Shown: positions 15,401-24,560 of the stretch, piece after piece
Numbering within the stretch: the stretch's first letter is position 1
Layout of the letters: each line of letters opens with the position of its first letter
Notes under the pieces: generated by a model
What the model was told of the DNA's origin: nothing
The model's database searches: none
The model's input: only the letters and a program-made list of their open reading frames with translations
Position numbers and translations under genes: made by a program
NCBI GenBank assembly: GCA_030549495.1
Contig: JAUIRK010000376.1
Span: 775,501 to 839,500 of the forward strand
Source: Nectonema munidae
Taxonomy: Eukaryota; Nematomorpha; Nectonematoida; Nectonematidae
Length of the DNA: 64,000 nt
Direction: 5' to 3'

Positions 15401-15601
15401 ATAAAGACCCACAAGAGTGAAAATATTCGAATAATTAATTATTTCTTTGAACTATATTATTACAATCTTTTAATTTATAATTTAGTTTTTTAGTAAATAA
15501 CCAAAGTATAATTTTAAAAAATAAATAAAAACCTCATATTGAATATATTGCTTTCGCCATTCAGGCGTAAGGTGAGCAGTTAAATGTTGAGCAAATTTCA
15601 T
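359..15601 (-). CDS. XPR1: XPR1-like phosphate exporter, 5' part (6 exons)
   Basis: Exons on the minus strand are 15601-15533, 13124-13070, 8135-8034, 4560-4289, 2913-2812 and 439-359. Every intron begins GT and ends AG, and the reading phases agree throughout, giving 227 codons. The product starts [15 protein letters not shown], the usual SPX start, and includes the [19 protein letters not shown] helix, the basic [10 protein letters not shown] segment and the AMKRLRVPP linker, all typical of XPR1. The family exports inorganic phosphate across the plasma membrane, and the SPX domain senses inositol pyrophosphates through the basic cluster. The membrane and EXS parts must lie beyond the left edge. 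Introns are 1.4-4.9 kb and filled with transposons. I see no damage to the reading frame. The recognition is from family memory, but the order and phase of six exons make it firm. Confidence 0.95.
440..849. other. XPR1 intron 5, left part; nothing recognised
   Basis: AT-rich intron sequence with no coding match, repeat end or RNA gene that I can support. Confidence 0.5.
1058..1580 (-). pseudogene. hAT transposase, distal part
   Basis: Read on the minus strand, this encodes [20 protein letters not shown], a lysine-rich helix and [19 protein letters not shown], then [21 protein letters not shown]-x-T-C-x-x-H and T-R-W-x-S-W-L are hAT transposase hallmarks. No dimerisation motif (E-R-x-F-S) follows, so the carboxyl end appears to be missing. 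Confidence 0.75.
1588..2061 (-). pseudogene. hAT transposase, middle part
   Basis: A 157-codon open stretch of the relic transposase. It contains [35 protein letters not shown] and FLILDETEI. In CGGBP1-like hAT proteins the aspartate of L-x-L-D-E-T sits at the start of the catalytic fold. The downstream part continues at about 1580-1058 in a broken frame. Confidence 0.75.
2812..2913 (-). CDS. XPR1: XPR1 exon 5
   Basis: A 102-base, phase 0-0 exon between CATTAG and GTACTT. It encodes 34 residues including [18 protein letters not shown], which aligns with the family's V-x-x-F-Y-x-x-x-x-I-x-x-L-I-x-x-x-E after the SPX core. It is the least conserved of the six; the phase fit and position support it. 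Confidence 0.88.
3024..3302. mobile_element. Fold-back/MITE-like element
   Basis: The left arm CCTAGTCAAAACGTCCGAAA is mirrored on the right by TTTTCGGACGTTTTGACCAG. About 280 bases lie between the outer edges, with no coding capacity. A related pair lies at 40732-40906 inside the piggyBac. It sits in XPR1 intron 4. Confidence 0.7.
3303..4288. other. XPR1 intron 4, right part; nothing recognised
   Basis: AT-rich intron sequence with no supported feature apart from the donor of exon 4 at its right edge. Confidence 0.45.
4289..4560 (-). CDS. XPR1: XPR1 exon 4 (SPX core)
   Basis: The largest exon, 272 bases, carries [14 protein letters not shown], a variable loop, then [20 protein letters not shown] and [12 protein letters not shown]. 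The last lysine-rich stretch is the inositol-phosphate binding surface in SPX domains. The donor is GTATCG, and the exon ends in phase 0. Confidence 0.95.
5947..7235 (+). mobile_element. hAT remnant with GGAGCC-rich ends
   Basis: The left end CAAGGCTGGGTAATCAACC, followed by repeated GGAGCCGGAG-like words, is mirrored near 7225 by GAGCTCGAGCCAAGGCTTG. Between them, about 6820-6970 on the plus strand encodes a hAT dimerisation block: a [18 protein letters not shown] motif followed by [12 protein letters not shown]. That is the E-R-x-F-S-A-L-x-x-I-x-S-D-x-R pattern of the family. The rest of the transposase is missing, so this is an internally deleted, non-autonomous copy in XPR1 intron 3. Confidence 0.75.
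7769..7874. mobile_element. piggyBac-type MITE (106 bp)
   Basis: A short element with ends CCCATTTTAGACCAA and TCATAAATGGG. TTAA precedes it and TTAG, a one-base variant, follows. TTAA targets with CCC...GGG ends are the piggyBac pattern. An element of the same length and ends lies at 44788-44893. Confidence 0.75.
8034..8135 (-). CDS. XPR1: XPR1 exon 3
   Basis: A 102-base exon encoding [15 protein letters not shown] followed by [17 protein letters not shown]. This is the SPX helix where the family has F-x-x-x-L-x-K-I-N-x-F. The acceptor is TTTTTAG and the donor GTAATT. It enters and leaves in phase 1. Confidence 0.93.
9067..9186. mobile_element. piggyBac-type MITE, second subfamily
   Basis: TTAA flanks the left end CCCATTAACGACCGGAG. 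The right end reads GTCGTTAACAGG followed by TTAA. The interior has the same TCGTCTGCTTT words as the other MITEs. It lies in XPR1 intron 2. Confidence 0.65.
9470..11390 (+). mobile_element. hAT transposon relic with introns
   Basis: A plus-strand hAT transposase gene in several exons. It has a [20 protein letters not shown] start region, [67 protein letters not shown], and a carboxyl end with [18 protein letters not shown]. Likely introns are about 9987-10038, 10236-10315, 10555-10627 and 10783-10834. Several in-frame stops between 9780 and 9980 show that it is broken. Just after the gene, 11381 ends GCCAACCCTG, a good hAT right terminus (reverse complement CAGGGTTGGC). I found no matching left end. 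It lies in XPR1 intron 2. Confidence 0.8.
10038..11207 (+). pseudogene. hAT transposase, catalytic and dimerisation parts
   Basis: This is the better preserved half of the relic gene. The first segment (about 10038-10235) has the ICTD motif and Y-G-C-S-A-H-x-L-N-L-L. The second (10316-10554) has [16 protein letters not shown]. The last (10835-11207) has [24 protein letters not shown] dimerisation residues and ends [19 protein letters not shown] before a stop. GT/AG boundaries join these without a frame problem, so the damage is concentrated upstream. The family is the one often annotated as hAT with a DUF659 domain. Confidence 0.75.
11751..12115. mobile_element. Possible pogo/Tigger-like fragment
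   Basis: The segment has repeated TTATAACGC/TATAACGG words (11759-11834), and GTTATACCGGGATTATA near 12096 in mirror sense. TATAACG-rich ends are common in pogo/Tigger elements. A short plus-strand stretch after it (about 12258-12410), with [16 protein letters not shown], could be a remnant of such a transposase. I could not define exact ends. Confidence 0.35.
12120..13069. other. XPR1 intron 2, distal part; nothing firm
   Basis: AT-rich intron. Apart from the possible transposase remnant mentioned for the preceding segment, I see no gene or repeat boundary. Confidence 0.4.
13070..13124 (-). CDS. XPR1: XPR1 exon 2
   Basis: A 55-base exon between a TTTTGCAG acceptor and a GTGACT donor, encoding [18 protein letters not shown]. 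It continues the SPX amino-terminal hairpin (family pattern E-M-K-x-L-L-Y) and ends in phase 1. Confidence 0.9.
13506..13525. repeat. Poly-C run in XPR1 intron 1
   Basis: A CCCCTCCCCCCCCCCCTC tract in AT-rich sequence. Similar C or G runs recur at about 5430, 19030, 26757, 36270, 38046, 38140 and 44180-44220, several of them next to hAT-like ends. Confidence 0.7.
14432..14746 (-). other. Unrecognised 104-codon open frame
   Basis: An open frame of 104 codons in XPR1 intron 1, minus strand. It has no repeat boundary, no recognisable motif and no splice context that I can defend. Base composition is slightly less AT-rich than the surroundings. It may be chance or part of an unidentified repeat. 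Confidence 0.15.
14890..15046 (+). mobile_element. tRNA-derived SINE
   Basis: A pol III promoter is visible. An A-box-like GGCTAGTTGGTTGATT starts at 14901, and a B-box-like CAGTTCAAACCTC lies near 14938-14950, about 35 bases apart as in tRNA-derived SINEs. A unique body (GAACTGATGAGACTTCAATA) and an A-rich end follow. It does not fold as a clean tRNA, so it is not called as one. Confidence 0.55.
15533..15601 (-). CDS. XPR1: XPR1 exon 1
   Basis: This exon holds the ATG and 23 codons, beginning [11 protein letters not shown] and ending QYIQYE before a GTTTTT donor. It is the first helix of the SPX domain. The ATG context is AT-rich (aaataATGA). The exon ends in phase 0. Confidence 0.93.
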
Positions 15602-16600
15602 TATTTAAAAATTAAACTCCATTAAATATTTTATATGAAAGAGGTTGAATAACGCATCAAACAAACTAAAATTATAAATATTTTTTGTAGCATAATGCTC
15701 TAATATTTTAAATTTAAGAATAAAATCCAAATAATATAACGTATATTTTTATGCAGTGAAATGGCAAGATCTGGTTAAGGGTCGATTAAAATTTGAAATT
15801 TCTTTTCATGATAAAAATTCAAGGGTAAATCTTTGTGGATAAAATACTAATCAACGAGGAAAGAAAATTTAGGTATTTATTATTTGAAATGAACAAAATA
15901 ATATGTTTATATGTTCTATAATATAATAAATCCTTAAACATTATAAGCTTGCAAATTTGTTAAAATGAGGATAATAATTTAAGTATACAATTTAAAATCT
16001 AAACTAAAAATGTTTATAAATAATTATATCATGGTTTTTCTAAGTGTAAGAAAAATACAATAGAAAAATACAACCTTATATAGAATTGGAAATATTTTGT
16101 AAAGGAGTAAGAGTATCTTCAGTGGAGGAAGAGAATCATGAAAATATAATATTATATTTAATTTTAAATATTTTTTCTCAAAAATCGTACAAGAATTTGA
16201 AAGAATTGAAATATGTGTTAAAATATTTAGTGAGAATTGCATAACTTTATTTAAATTTAGCATTTTTCATTGTAAAGAATAACATTTAAAGAAATTAACA
16301 TTTATTTAATTTAAAATTAGATAATTCTGCAACCATTAGCAGCAGTTCAAAAAATATTTAAAATAAATTTTATAAGCAAACTTTTGAAACAACTAGAATT
16401 ATTTTTCTAGACTAAGCATAGCGAATCATTTTTAAAAATACATTATTTTTCCATGTATGATCTAAAATAGAAGTAAGAAAGCTTTAGTGAGGTGAGAAGT
16501 ATGTTGCTTGTGTATGGTTATGCATATGTTTGATAAGGGTGGAGTTAAGTGTTCATGGGTAAAGACGAATTGTTCTATTAAATTAAGGAAGAGAGAGATG
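15602..16600. promoter_or_regulatory. Upstream flank of XPR1; no motif defined
   Basis: This AT-rich kilobase precedes the XPR1 ATG on the minus strand and should hold its 5' UTR and promoter. I see no clear TATA box, initiator or CpG cluster that stands out from the background, and no other gene. Confidence 0.3.
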
Positions 16601-18421
16601 TGTTGAATGATTTTGGGGATAATAAGTAATTAGTTGAAAGAAGGGAAGATTTTTAAAATGTAATTGTGCTTTTTCAATGAGTTTGTTCGTTCTGATGAAA
16701 ATATTGGACAATAGAAAATAATGTGAATTTGCGTTTAACATGAGGGCAACCAAATCTGCAAAAATGATTAGAGTGCAGATTAAAATTATAGATTAATATT
16801 AATTATATAAGGTGAACCATCTTATTATGTTGCAAAGAAGAGTAATGTTTTTATTTAGTGCAAATTGGGATAAAAAAGTATGTATGTATTTGAGTAAAAC
16901 CATTCGTTTGTAATTGAGTTATTTATGGATGTTTCAAAAGTGAATAAAGGGAGTTCTGGGATTAAGATATGTTATGATGTTAGGGATGTGGATAGGAGGT
17001 TTACCAATAAATTCTCAAAGGAGGAGGAATGGGCGGGGACCAGAATAGTTTAATTAAGAAATAGTTGCTAAGGTTGATTAATTTTTTGGCTAGACTTAGT
17101 GTTGAAAGGGGGGTTTTTCTGTTCAGTTGTAGGTCCTTAATTATGTTTTGTGTATCTGTGAAAAAAATTATGTGCTTGAATTTGAATGTAAGAATGATTA
17201 AGTTATCAATAATGTGATGTTAAGGGTGCTAGGGCTTAGGTTTCATATGCGGAGGTGTTATTGTCTGTGTGCATTTGTTGTATGAAGGGATACTTGTATC
17301 GTAATTAAAAAAGGCGCAAGCAGCGGTTGCTTTGTTACGAGATTTTGAGCCGTTAGTAAAAATTCAGAGTTGGTGATGCGCATTTGAATTGCGATGGTGT
17401 TTCCCCAGGCTAGTTATATGAAATAGCTTTTCTGAAAGAGAATAGGGTTGGTGAGAGTTTTGTATAGATGTTTTTAAGGTGAAGTGTAAATTTTAGATTC
17501 GATTGGAATGTGACGCCTAGATATTTTATATGTGGTTCAGCAGTGAGTAATAATGATATGTTTAGTTTTATTGGGAGTGGAATTATTTTTTCGTGTGAAA
17601 TATTTGTGTGATTAAATTCACAGTATGATTGATGTTGTTCTGTTGTAGATTATTTGAAAAGGTAAATAAGATATCATCAGAATAGCATTGGACAAATTCG
17701 AAGTTTGTGTTGAACAAATTTAGAATAGGGTTGATGAGAATTAACCATAAGATGTCTGATAGGCTACCCCTTGCGAAGTGGAGAGAGTTAGTTTCTGCAT
17801 GTATGTATTGTTGTTATCTAGCAAGATAAAAATGCGCTTTTGAAGATAGTTGTTTACGAATTTAATTATGTATATAGTGTATTTTTTTATCAATGAGATT
17901 TTTGATGATTGAAGGGTGTCATGCTGCATTAAAGGAATTTTCGATGTCTAGAAATATGGTTGTTGCGATATTTTGGTTATTTAGTGTTTTTTCTAGATAC
18001 AGTGTTAGGCGAGATAGGGCTAATTCGGTGTTTTTATTTGGTTAATATGTGAATTGATTCGGGTGTATTAGATTATTTTTGAGGCTGTAATGGATTATGC
18101 GCTTTCGTGGGATTTTTTCAACGATTTTGTTTACTGTTGGTAATAGAGAAATTGGTCGCTATTTTTCGATTGAATTGTAGTTGCGATTTGGTTTAGGGAT
18201 TAGCATTAGTTTGAATATTTTCCAAACATTTGGGAAATAGTTTAGTTTGAAGCAGGCGTTGAAAATGTTTAAGAGATGAGGGTGTAGTATGTGGTAAGCT
18301 TTTTTCACATGTTTAATGGAGATAAAGTCAAGGCCGCCAGAAGATTTGGTCTTCATGATATGTAAGGTTTTGTTTAGCTTTTTAATTGTGATTTTTGTGT
18401 GTGAGTTAATGGTGGGATATC
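16600..18421 (-). mobile_element. LINE, minus strand, 3' portion (degraded)
   Basis: On the minus strand, translation with interruptions gives reverse-transcriptase order: TKSSGGLDFISIKHVKKAY (18356 downward), FPNVWKIFKLMLIPKPN, RPISLLPTVNKIVEKI with NQFTY, then degraded catalytic blocks (T-I-F-L-D-I-E-N-S-F-N, the A block; S-D-D-I-L-F, the FADD-like block). K-A-F-D is changed to E-N-S-F-N. This is the Jockey/I/R1-type arrangement. The 5' continuation lies beyond a large insertion, at 26826-27000. Confidence 0.75.
18159..18356 (-). pseudogene. LINE reverse transcriptase fragment
   Basis: The best preserved open stretch of this LINE, with KSSGGLDFISIKHVKKAY, FPNVWKIFKLMLIPKPNRN and N-Y-N-S-I-E-K. 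The K-x-x-G-x-D and A-x-x-I-P-K-P patterns precede R-P-I-S in non-LTR reverse transcriptases, and R-P-I-S indeed follows after a stop. Confidence 0.75.
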
Positions 18422-18814
18422 TTTAGACAGTGGGAACAAGCAAAATAAACTAAAAATTTATATAATTTTTATTTTATATACTTCCTTATTCAATAAAATA
18501 CATATTACAGTTGTCTTAGTTTAATTTTTTCATAGAATAAAAAATATTTTGAACTCTTTTCGTCTTAATCCAAAAAGGCGTTTAAATTTGAAATTTAAAT
18601 TTAAAGGTCACCAATAACTTTAAAATGCTTTATGGATTTAAAAATTTTTTTCTTGTGTTTTATGTTTGGTTAGAATTTTCTTCCCTATAGACTAAAAGAA
18701 TCAAGTATTTCTTTAATAAAAAAAGTTAATGAATTTTATAATGATAAAATTTGAAAATGTATCCATGTCATTACTTTCATTTAAAAAAAATAATAAAATA
18801 TTATCTTCTGAATA

Positions 18815-19340
18815 CATAAAATATAATCTAGCCTTTACCTTTTGTTTTCCATCTAAACTTTTAAGTTGTACTTGTTGGTTTGCAAAAAAAATTTTTTTAT
18901 GTATCCAACTCGAAAAATCTAATTCACGGCCAAATTTGGCTATTGATTTTTCCTATAATTATAATTTTGGAAAAGATGATATAGTTCTTCATGTGTATAT
19001 ATATTCAGTCGCGGATGAACGAATTTTCAGTGGGGTGGGGGGGGGGGGGTATGAAGAAAATATATATACAAAATGACAAGCTAAAAAGTATTTTTTTTAA
19101 AGGTGAAGTATGCGAAAAACGTATGATTGAAATTTAGAAGTTCAAATTAAGTTTTAATACAGGTTTTATTTAAAAAAAATCAAATAATATAATCCTTTCT
19201 TCTATTTTATCACCAGTGGGGGGATGTATCCCCCCTCTAGATATATTATAAATATTAACATATATACACATTGTTTGCTCCACTTTATTACCTTTGTGAA
19301 CTCTCCTTTTTTATAATAAAATTCTCTCTCTCTCTATTTT
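18815..19340 (+). mobile_element. LINE 3' end copy, interrupted
   Basis: 18815-18995 and 19238-19340 match the 3' tail of the LINE at 45.5-48.8 kb (48485-48785). Shared words include AATTCACGGCCA, TTTGGCTATTGATTTTTCCT and the CTCTCTCTCTCT end. About 240 bases, with a poly-G run and GGGGGATGTATCCCCCC, separate the two parts and look like a later insertion. Confidence 0.75.
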
Positions 19341-19499
19341 ATATTTATATTGTTGTTTTATTTTATGTTTGGTGAGACAATAACCTATCTGCTTGGCTCC
19401 ACCATGTTCTTATATTATTATATATATTTTTCCCTATTTTTCAAATAAAATAAAATATTTAAAATATATTTTTTAACTTCTTTAGCCACAAATCTCTAA

Positions 19500-20550
19500 C
19501 TCTTTCACACAATTTCTTTCTCCACCCCTCAAACAGCATGGATTTACAATATTGGCTGCGTCAATCTCATCAACCCCCTTCTGGAGATTCTAGTCTACTA
19601 AATGAAGTTATCCTGATGCTTCTCTTATAATCTCCTTTACGCATATACAAGCTCATTCTAAAACTAGTCTTATACACTTCTCAAGCACTCCTTAAAAATA
19701 TTCATGCAAATATATCATTATTGTGATTCTCAGTCAAACATCCCTAAACATTTTTATCAACTGCATTACAAAGCAATCCCTTTCAAAACATATATAACAC
19801 ATTTATTATCTCTACCTTTCATTGCTTTTATTAATAATAAATTAAGTTATATTAAATCAAATTACCTAAGAAAATAATCAGTTTTTGGAAACATGTATCT
19901 TAACCTTTTCACTTTTAATTTGTTAATCAATTTTTATATAAGTTAAAATAGATTTTGATTGTTATTTAACAACAAACATGTGTACAATAAATTTCTTCTT
20001 ATGTGTGAAGCATTGTACCAGAAAATAAGAAGTGGCTATTATTATGTAGATATATTTTACATTTATTTAAAGCTTATAATAGAGTTTTAGTTTTCTTTAG
20101 AGTTTTTAAATCATATATCTTCATCTGCTCAGAATTAGTATTTATAAGACATTATTCGAAGTCCCATCCGATTGAACAAGGAGTTCCACATAGATCTATC
20201 CTTGCACTACTTCTTTTCTCAATTTTTATAAATGATGTCACTAAAGTATGCGCATCCTATAACTATTTTCTATATGGGGATTACATAACATTGATAATTC
20301 CTTATTTATCTTTTGAAAGTTTAGGTTTACTCAAATTTTTATAGGAATTTAATTGTACAATATTGGCAGAATCATATCCCTTCAAATTTTGTGACTTTTC
20401 CAAAAATCGCTAGCTCTGCATCTTTTGATACCATTTTTATGGTAGTTGAATGACACTTTCATTTGCAAAACTTAGAGTCTATATTATATACTACCTTGAA
20501 AAAAGGCATATTGTGTGTACTTGTCCCCATATTAGTCAAAGATTTTTTTA
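19500..20550 (+). mobile_element. LINE fragment inside the MULE-like element
   Basis: At about 20155-20345 the plus strand reads SHPIEQGVPHRSILALLLFS, then IFINDVTKVCASYN and LYGDYITLI. This is the Q-G-V-P-Q-G-S-I-L-G-P-L-L-F and Y-A-D-D region of a non-LTR reverse transcriptase, with the second aspartate lost. The left boundary is uncertain; a short open stretch beginning MDLQYWLRQSH at 19538 may belong to it. Confidence 0.6.
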
Positions 20551-20759
20551 ATGATATGAACATATACCTGTTTTGCAATATCGCTCGCTCATCTAAAAAA
20601 AAAGATAAAATATTTAAAGTAATTTCTGTTAAGTTTTAGAAAAAAAACTAAATGTTAAAAAAATTAGAAAAATTAAAGAAGCTTTTAATAAATTATATAT
20701 CATTTCAAATATAATTTGTGATTTTTTTCAAATGACATTCTTACTTTTTTATTTATGTA

Positions 20760-23280
20760 ATAATTTATAATTTGACTTTAGAACAAATTTTCCTTTTGAT
20801 AATCATTTTTGTGAAATATGTTCAAAGATAATATATAGGAATTACTTGAAATGTTCAAAATGCAAGAAAGTTTATCATTTTTATTGCCAAGAACTTTCAA
20901 TGATTGAAGTTTGTAATTTTTGGAACAACCAATTTCTTTGCTTAAAATGTTTTCGTTTGGATCATATTCAAGGTTTTGATTGCTCGTTAAAAAGATTACA
21001 ATTTTTTGATTCTCTGAACAATATTGAAAGGATGCAATTACTTGTTAAAGAAAATATCTTTTTTGCGTAAAGAAGTTTCTCCTTTGTGTATTATATATAT
21101 ATATATATCCAAACTAGTTGATTTAAAGATTATTTAGTACCTCTAGTTACAAAAGACGACTGCAACTGCTTATTCAACGCTCTAATGTATACCCTTACAT
21201 GTATAAAAAATAAATTTTTGTAATTTATTATTATTGATTCTAAAAGACATAATAAAGCTGTCGTATTCTCTGAAGACTTTTAGCAAAATTGCAAAAATTT
21301 AAATAGATTTCGGCCCCACCTATAAGAAATTTCTAGATCCGCCACTGTATAAAAGATAAAACTTTTATACCTAATCATTTTGTACCATTAATTAGAAAGG
21401 AATGCTTATATTCGAATCATTATAAAAAAAAAATTTGCAATGAAAATACAAATGTCTTCAATTTTTCCCCAGAAAAGAAACCAAAGATTATTGAGTGTGA
21501 AAAGACTGATAATAACATTGGAGTAACATCAAATCCAAATTATGATAAAAATTATATTCAAGGTTTTATGTCTTCACCTAGAATAATTAAAAATCTGAAA
21601 ATTACTATCAAAATGTTCCAAAAAATATCACAAAAAAGATTTTTGTACTGGAAAAACTATATAACAACAAACTATTTTTCCATGACTCATGTGGAAGCTG
21701 GTAAAGCATCTCATCAAAAGTGCACTATTTTTTGAAAAAAGATGATTCAATAGAATTTATTAGAAAAGCGAGTAATGGATCTTTTTATAAAATTCTGAAA
21801 GGTAAAAATAAAACATTATTGTTAGATAATATAATATATTTGCATAAATATTATTCGGTTTTGAAACGTTATCCTTCATATAAAAGGAGAGTCTCATGGA
21901 TCAAAAAACATCCAAAATAGAATGGTTCAAATCTTAATCTTTGTGTATACGAATATATTGGCGAATTTCCAATAGAAAAAATTTCATGCCATGGGAATAG
22001 TAAGATTCCTAGTTGCGAATATATAAAAACTGAACATAGTACTTTTGAATACATAAAATCTTGCTATCAAAAAAAATACCCCCTAAAAAGATATATAGTG
22101 AATTTTTGAAAAATGAAAATTATATGTTACGGAATTCATCTATTATATATAATACAAAATATTCAATGAATAAAAATTCATCCTTAAATGACGAAAAAAC
22201 TTTTGTGATGAAATACATGAACTGTTATCTCTATCTTCAAAAGGTCATTTATATATAAATCGAGTGTCTCATGTTGAAAATAAATATCCCACAATTATTT
22301 GTTACACAGAAAAGCAAATGATATATATGAAATCTTGTATTTTATATCAAAAAAACTTATGCTGTATTATGGGATGTGATAAGACTTATAACCTAGGTTC
22401 TTGTTTTGTAACTACTACTGTGTTTCGTGATAAAAACATTCTTTCAAGTCTTCTCCAGTCTAGTTTTTTTACATTTTGACTCAACTTTTGAAACTTTTTC
22501 TCTTATTTAAGGCAAATTTTATTTGCAGACATTACATGTAAGAGTTTACAAAACCTTATAATAAGAACCGATGAAGATTATGCATTGGTTAAATCAATTA
22601 ATTTTTGTTTTGGCGAGGCCAAAATATTACTCTGTACGAGACATTCAAAAGAAAACATTGAAAGAAACTTGAGATAAATTTGGTTTTTATTTGTCAAAAA
22701 AACTCTTACCAACGATTGAAAAGTTTATGTTTGTTCTTAGATCTCTTTGATACCATCTAATTGGAAAAATAATCTATCAGAATTTTTAAATAATGTTTCA
22801 AGTTGTCAATAAACTGGGAACCAAGGAGTTTGATTGATTTAATTACCTGTTTACATGATCAAGCAATTTTTGCAGAAAAAATGATTAAAGAATCGATACA
22901 TGGTATGGGTAACTATCAATTAATAGATGAAGCAAAAAAGTTTTTGATTTAAAATTTTTTTAGAATCAATATGATGAACAAAAGAAAGAAGAAGTTTTCA
23001 AAAAAGTAATAGAACCAAACAAAAACTTTGTTATTTCAAAAGATGGTGAATTGACATTGAAAACCAAAAAACTTGCATCTAAACCCTGTCAAACCAGTTA
23101 TAAAAGGTAATATTTCCAGCTAATTTTTTATTATAATTTACATATAATTTTTTCTATTTTAAGATAGAAGAGAGCAACAAGTTAAAAAACTTTTTTGTCA
23201 CTTCAATCGAAAGCATACAACAGATCAATGAAAAAAGCAAAATTAAAACCTAAATTAAATAAATGAATTTATAACGTTAT
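20760..23280 (+). pseudogene. MULE-like transposase relic
   Basis: The amino end (20790-21070) has paired cysteines: C-E-I-C, then C-S-K-C-K-K-V-Y-H-F-Y-C and C-L-K-C, a PHD/RING-like zinc site. Later stretches are 21540-21920 (NPNYDKNYIQGFMSSPRIIK and a lysine-rich part), 21925-22460 (HGNSKIPSCEYIKTEHSTFE; YPTIICYTEKQ; CDKTYNLGSCFVTTTVF), 22520-22680 (DEDYALVKSINFCFGEAK with C-x-x-H-x-x-x-N) and 22800-23060 (SLIDLITCLHDQAIFAEKMI, GMGNYQLIDEAKKFL). The order matches a widespread but poorly named animal family with Mutator-like features. Many stops and frame changes make it inactive. Confidence 0.6.
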
Positions 23281-23693
23281 TGATTGAAGTGCAAAGTTAT
23301 CTTTTTAAGCCTATTATAAAAAAAGACTACATACTAGATAAATAAAAAGAGTTAAGTTTCAAACAAATTTATTTAAATAAAACAAATTTTCGACTCCACG
23401 AGTATACGTTTTCAACGAAATGTAGAAGATGTAAATGCTTTGAATGAAAAGAATTAAACGGAGTTAGAGTAGATGAGAGGATCTTTGGTACTGTTAGAGA
23501 CTGAATTGTAATGAGATATACTTGGTTGAAAGATGAATGACAGATAAAATCTGAGAGTGGATTCATAGACCAGAGTTGTAGGAGGAGGCAAATTTTTTGT
23601 GTGAGGAGTTGTGTTACAAGTATGATTTACATAAGAAAAAAAGTACATATAATAATGTATAAAGATGCATAGAATATTAAAGAAGATTAAGTA

Positions 23694-23952
23694 GAGGAAT
23701 GAATATATGAAGCAACAAATATATATGTAGGTTTATATGAATATTGATACAAAATAATAAAATAAAACTTTTACATTTTTAAAGAGAGAGGAATGAAAAT
23801 ATGGAGCAACAATTATAAATGTAGGTTTATATGAATATTGATACAAAATAAAATAAAACTTATACATTTTTAAAGAGAGAGGAATGAATATATGGAGCAA
23901 CAAATATATCTGTAGGTTTATATGAATATTGATACAAAATAATAAAATAAAA
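23694..23952. repeat. Tandem repeat, three units of about 90 bp
   Basis: Each unit begins GAGGAATGAATATATG or a near variant, passes AGCAACAAATATAT and TGTAGGTTTATATGAATATT, and ends in an A-rich stretch. Starts are about 23694, 23788 and 23878; the last unit is incomplete. Confidence 0.85.
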
Positions 23953-23999
23953 GATTATACTCATAATCTTATTACTACAGTAAATGATGAAATTTTTTT

Positions 24000-24560
24000 T
24001 AATAAAATCTAAAAAGAGAGCGCTATATTTACAGTCTTTTGTTGAATGCATCATGATTAAACTTTACAATTTTTTTCCGTATACAATTAATACATTTATC
24101 GGAATCTTTCTTTGACGAAATGGTACGTGATTCAGATTTATGGCCTTCAGCGAAAAATTTATAGACGTTTGTTTTGTTCCTACAATATGAAGATGTATGA
24201 CCAAAACATCAACAATTTGTGCATTGCTTGCATGAATATAAATCAAAAATCTTGTAACAACACTACGATAAATACAAATTATTTCCATACTTTTTATATC
24301 ATTATATACGGAAAAAACTACAAGTTTGTTATTCATTATTTAATTTCTTTAAGAAAAAGCTATTCTAAAAAGTTTTTTTTTCAAGTAATGATTTTATGTA
24401 TTCATTTTTATTTAGTGAGTCAAGTATCAATTCATCACTCAAATCCTAATCTAAATTCTTAAGGATAATTTTAGAGCAAAATCTAAGATCTTTAGTATGC
24501 TTATTTTTGGTTTCAGTTTCCAAAAGAGATTTAGCATTCTCCAAGATTGGGAGTCTGGTA
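24000..24560 (-). pseudogene. LINE ORF1 (CCHC knuckle) fragment
   Basis: On the minus strand, about 24540-24040, translation with breaks gives a KIILKNLDWDLSDELILDSL-like stretch (W is a stop here) followed by Y-S-C-K-Q-C-T-N-C, C-F-G-H-T-S-S-Y-C-R-N-K and K-C-I-N-C-I-R-K. These are successive zinc knuckles, as in ORF1 of Jockey-type LINEs. It sits inside the MULE-like element and opposes its transposase. Confidence 0.5.

Noticed and set aside
18729-19076. A 115-codon plus-strand gene
   Set aside because: It covers the non-coding LINE 3' tail that is repeated at 48480-48785, followed by an inserted poly-G segment.
23694-23952. A CRISPR-like array
   Set aside because: The three 90-base units are near-identical throughout with no distinct spacers, and the context is animal DNA.
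24000-24560. Zinc knuckles as a retroviral or LTR-element gag
   Set aside because: The neighbouring text fits a LINE ORF1 better, and no LTRs, protease or integrase were seen nearby.
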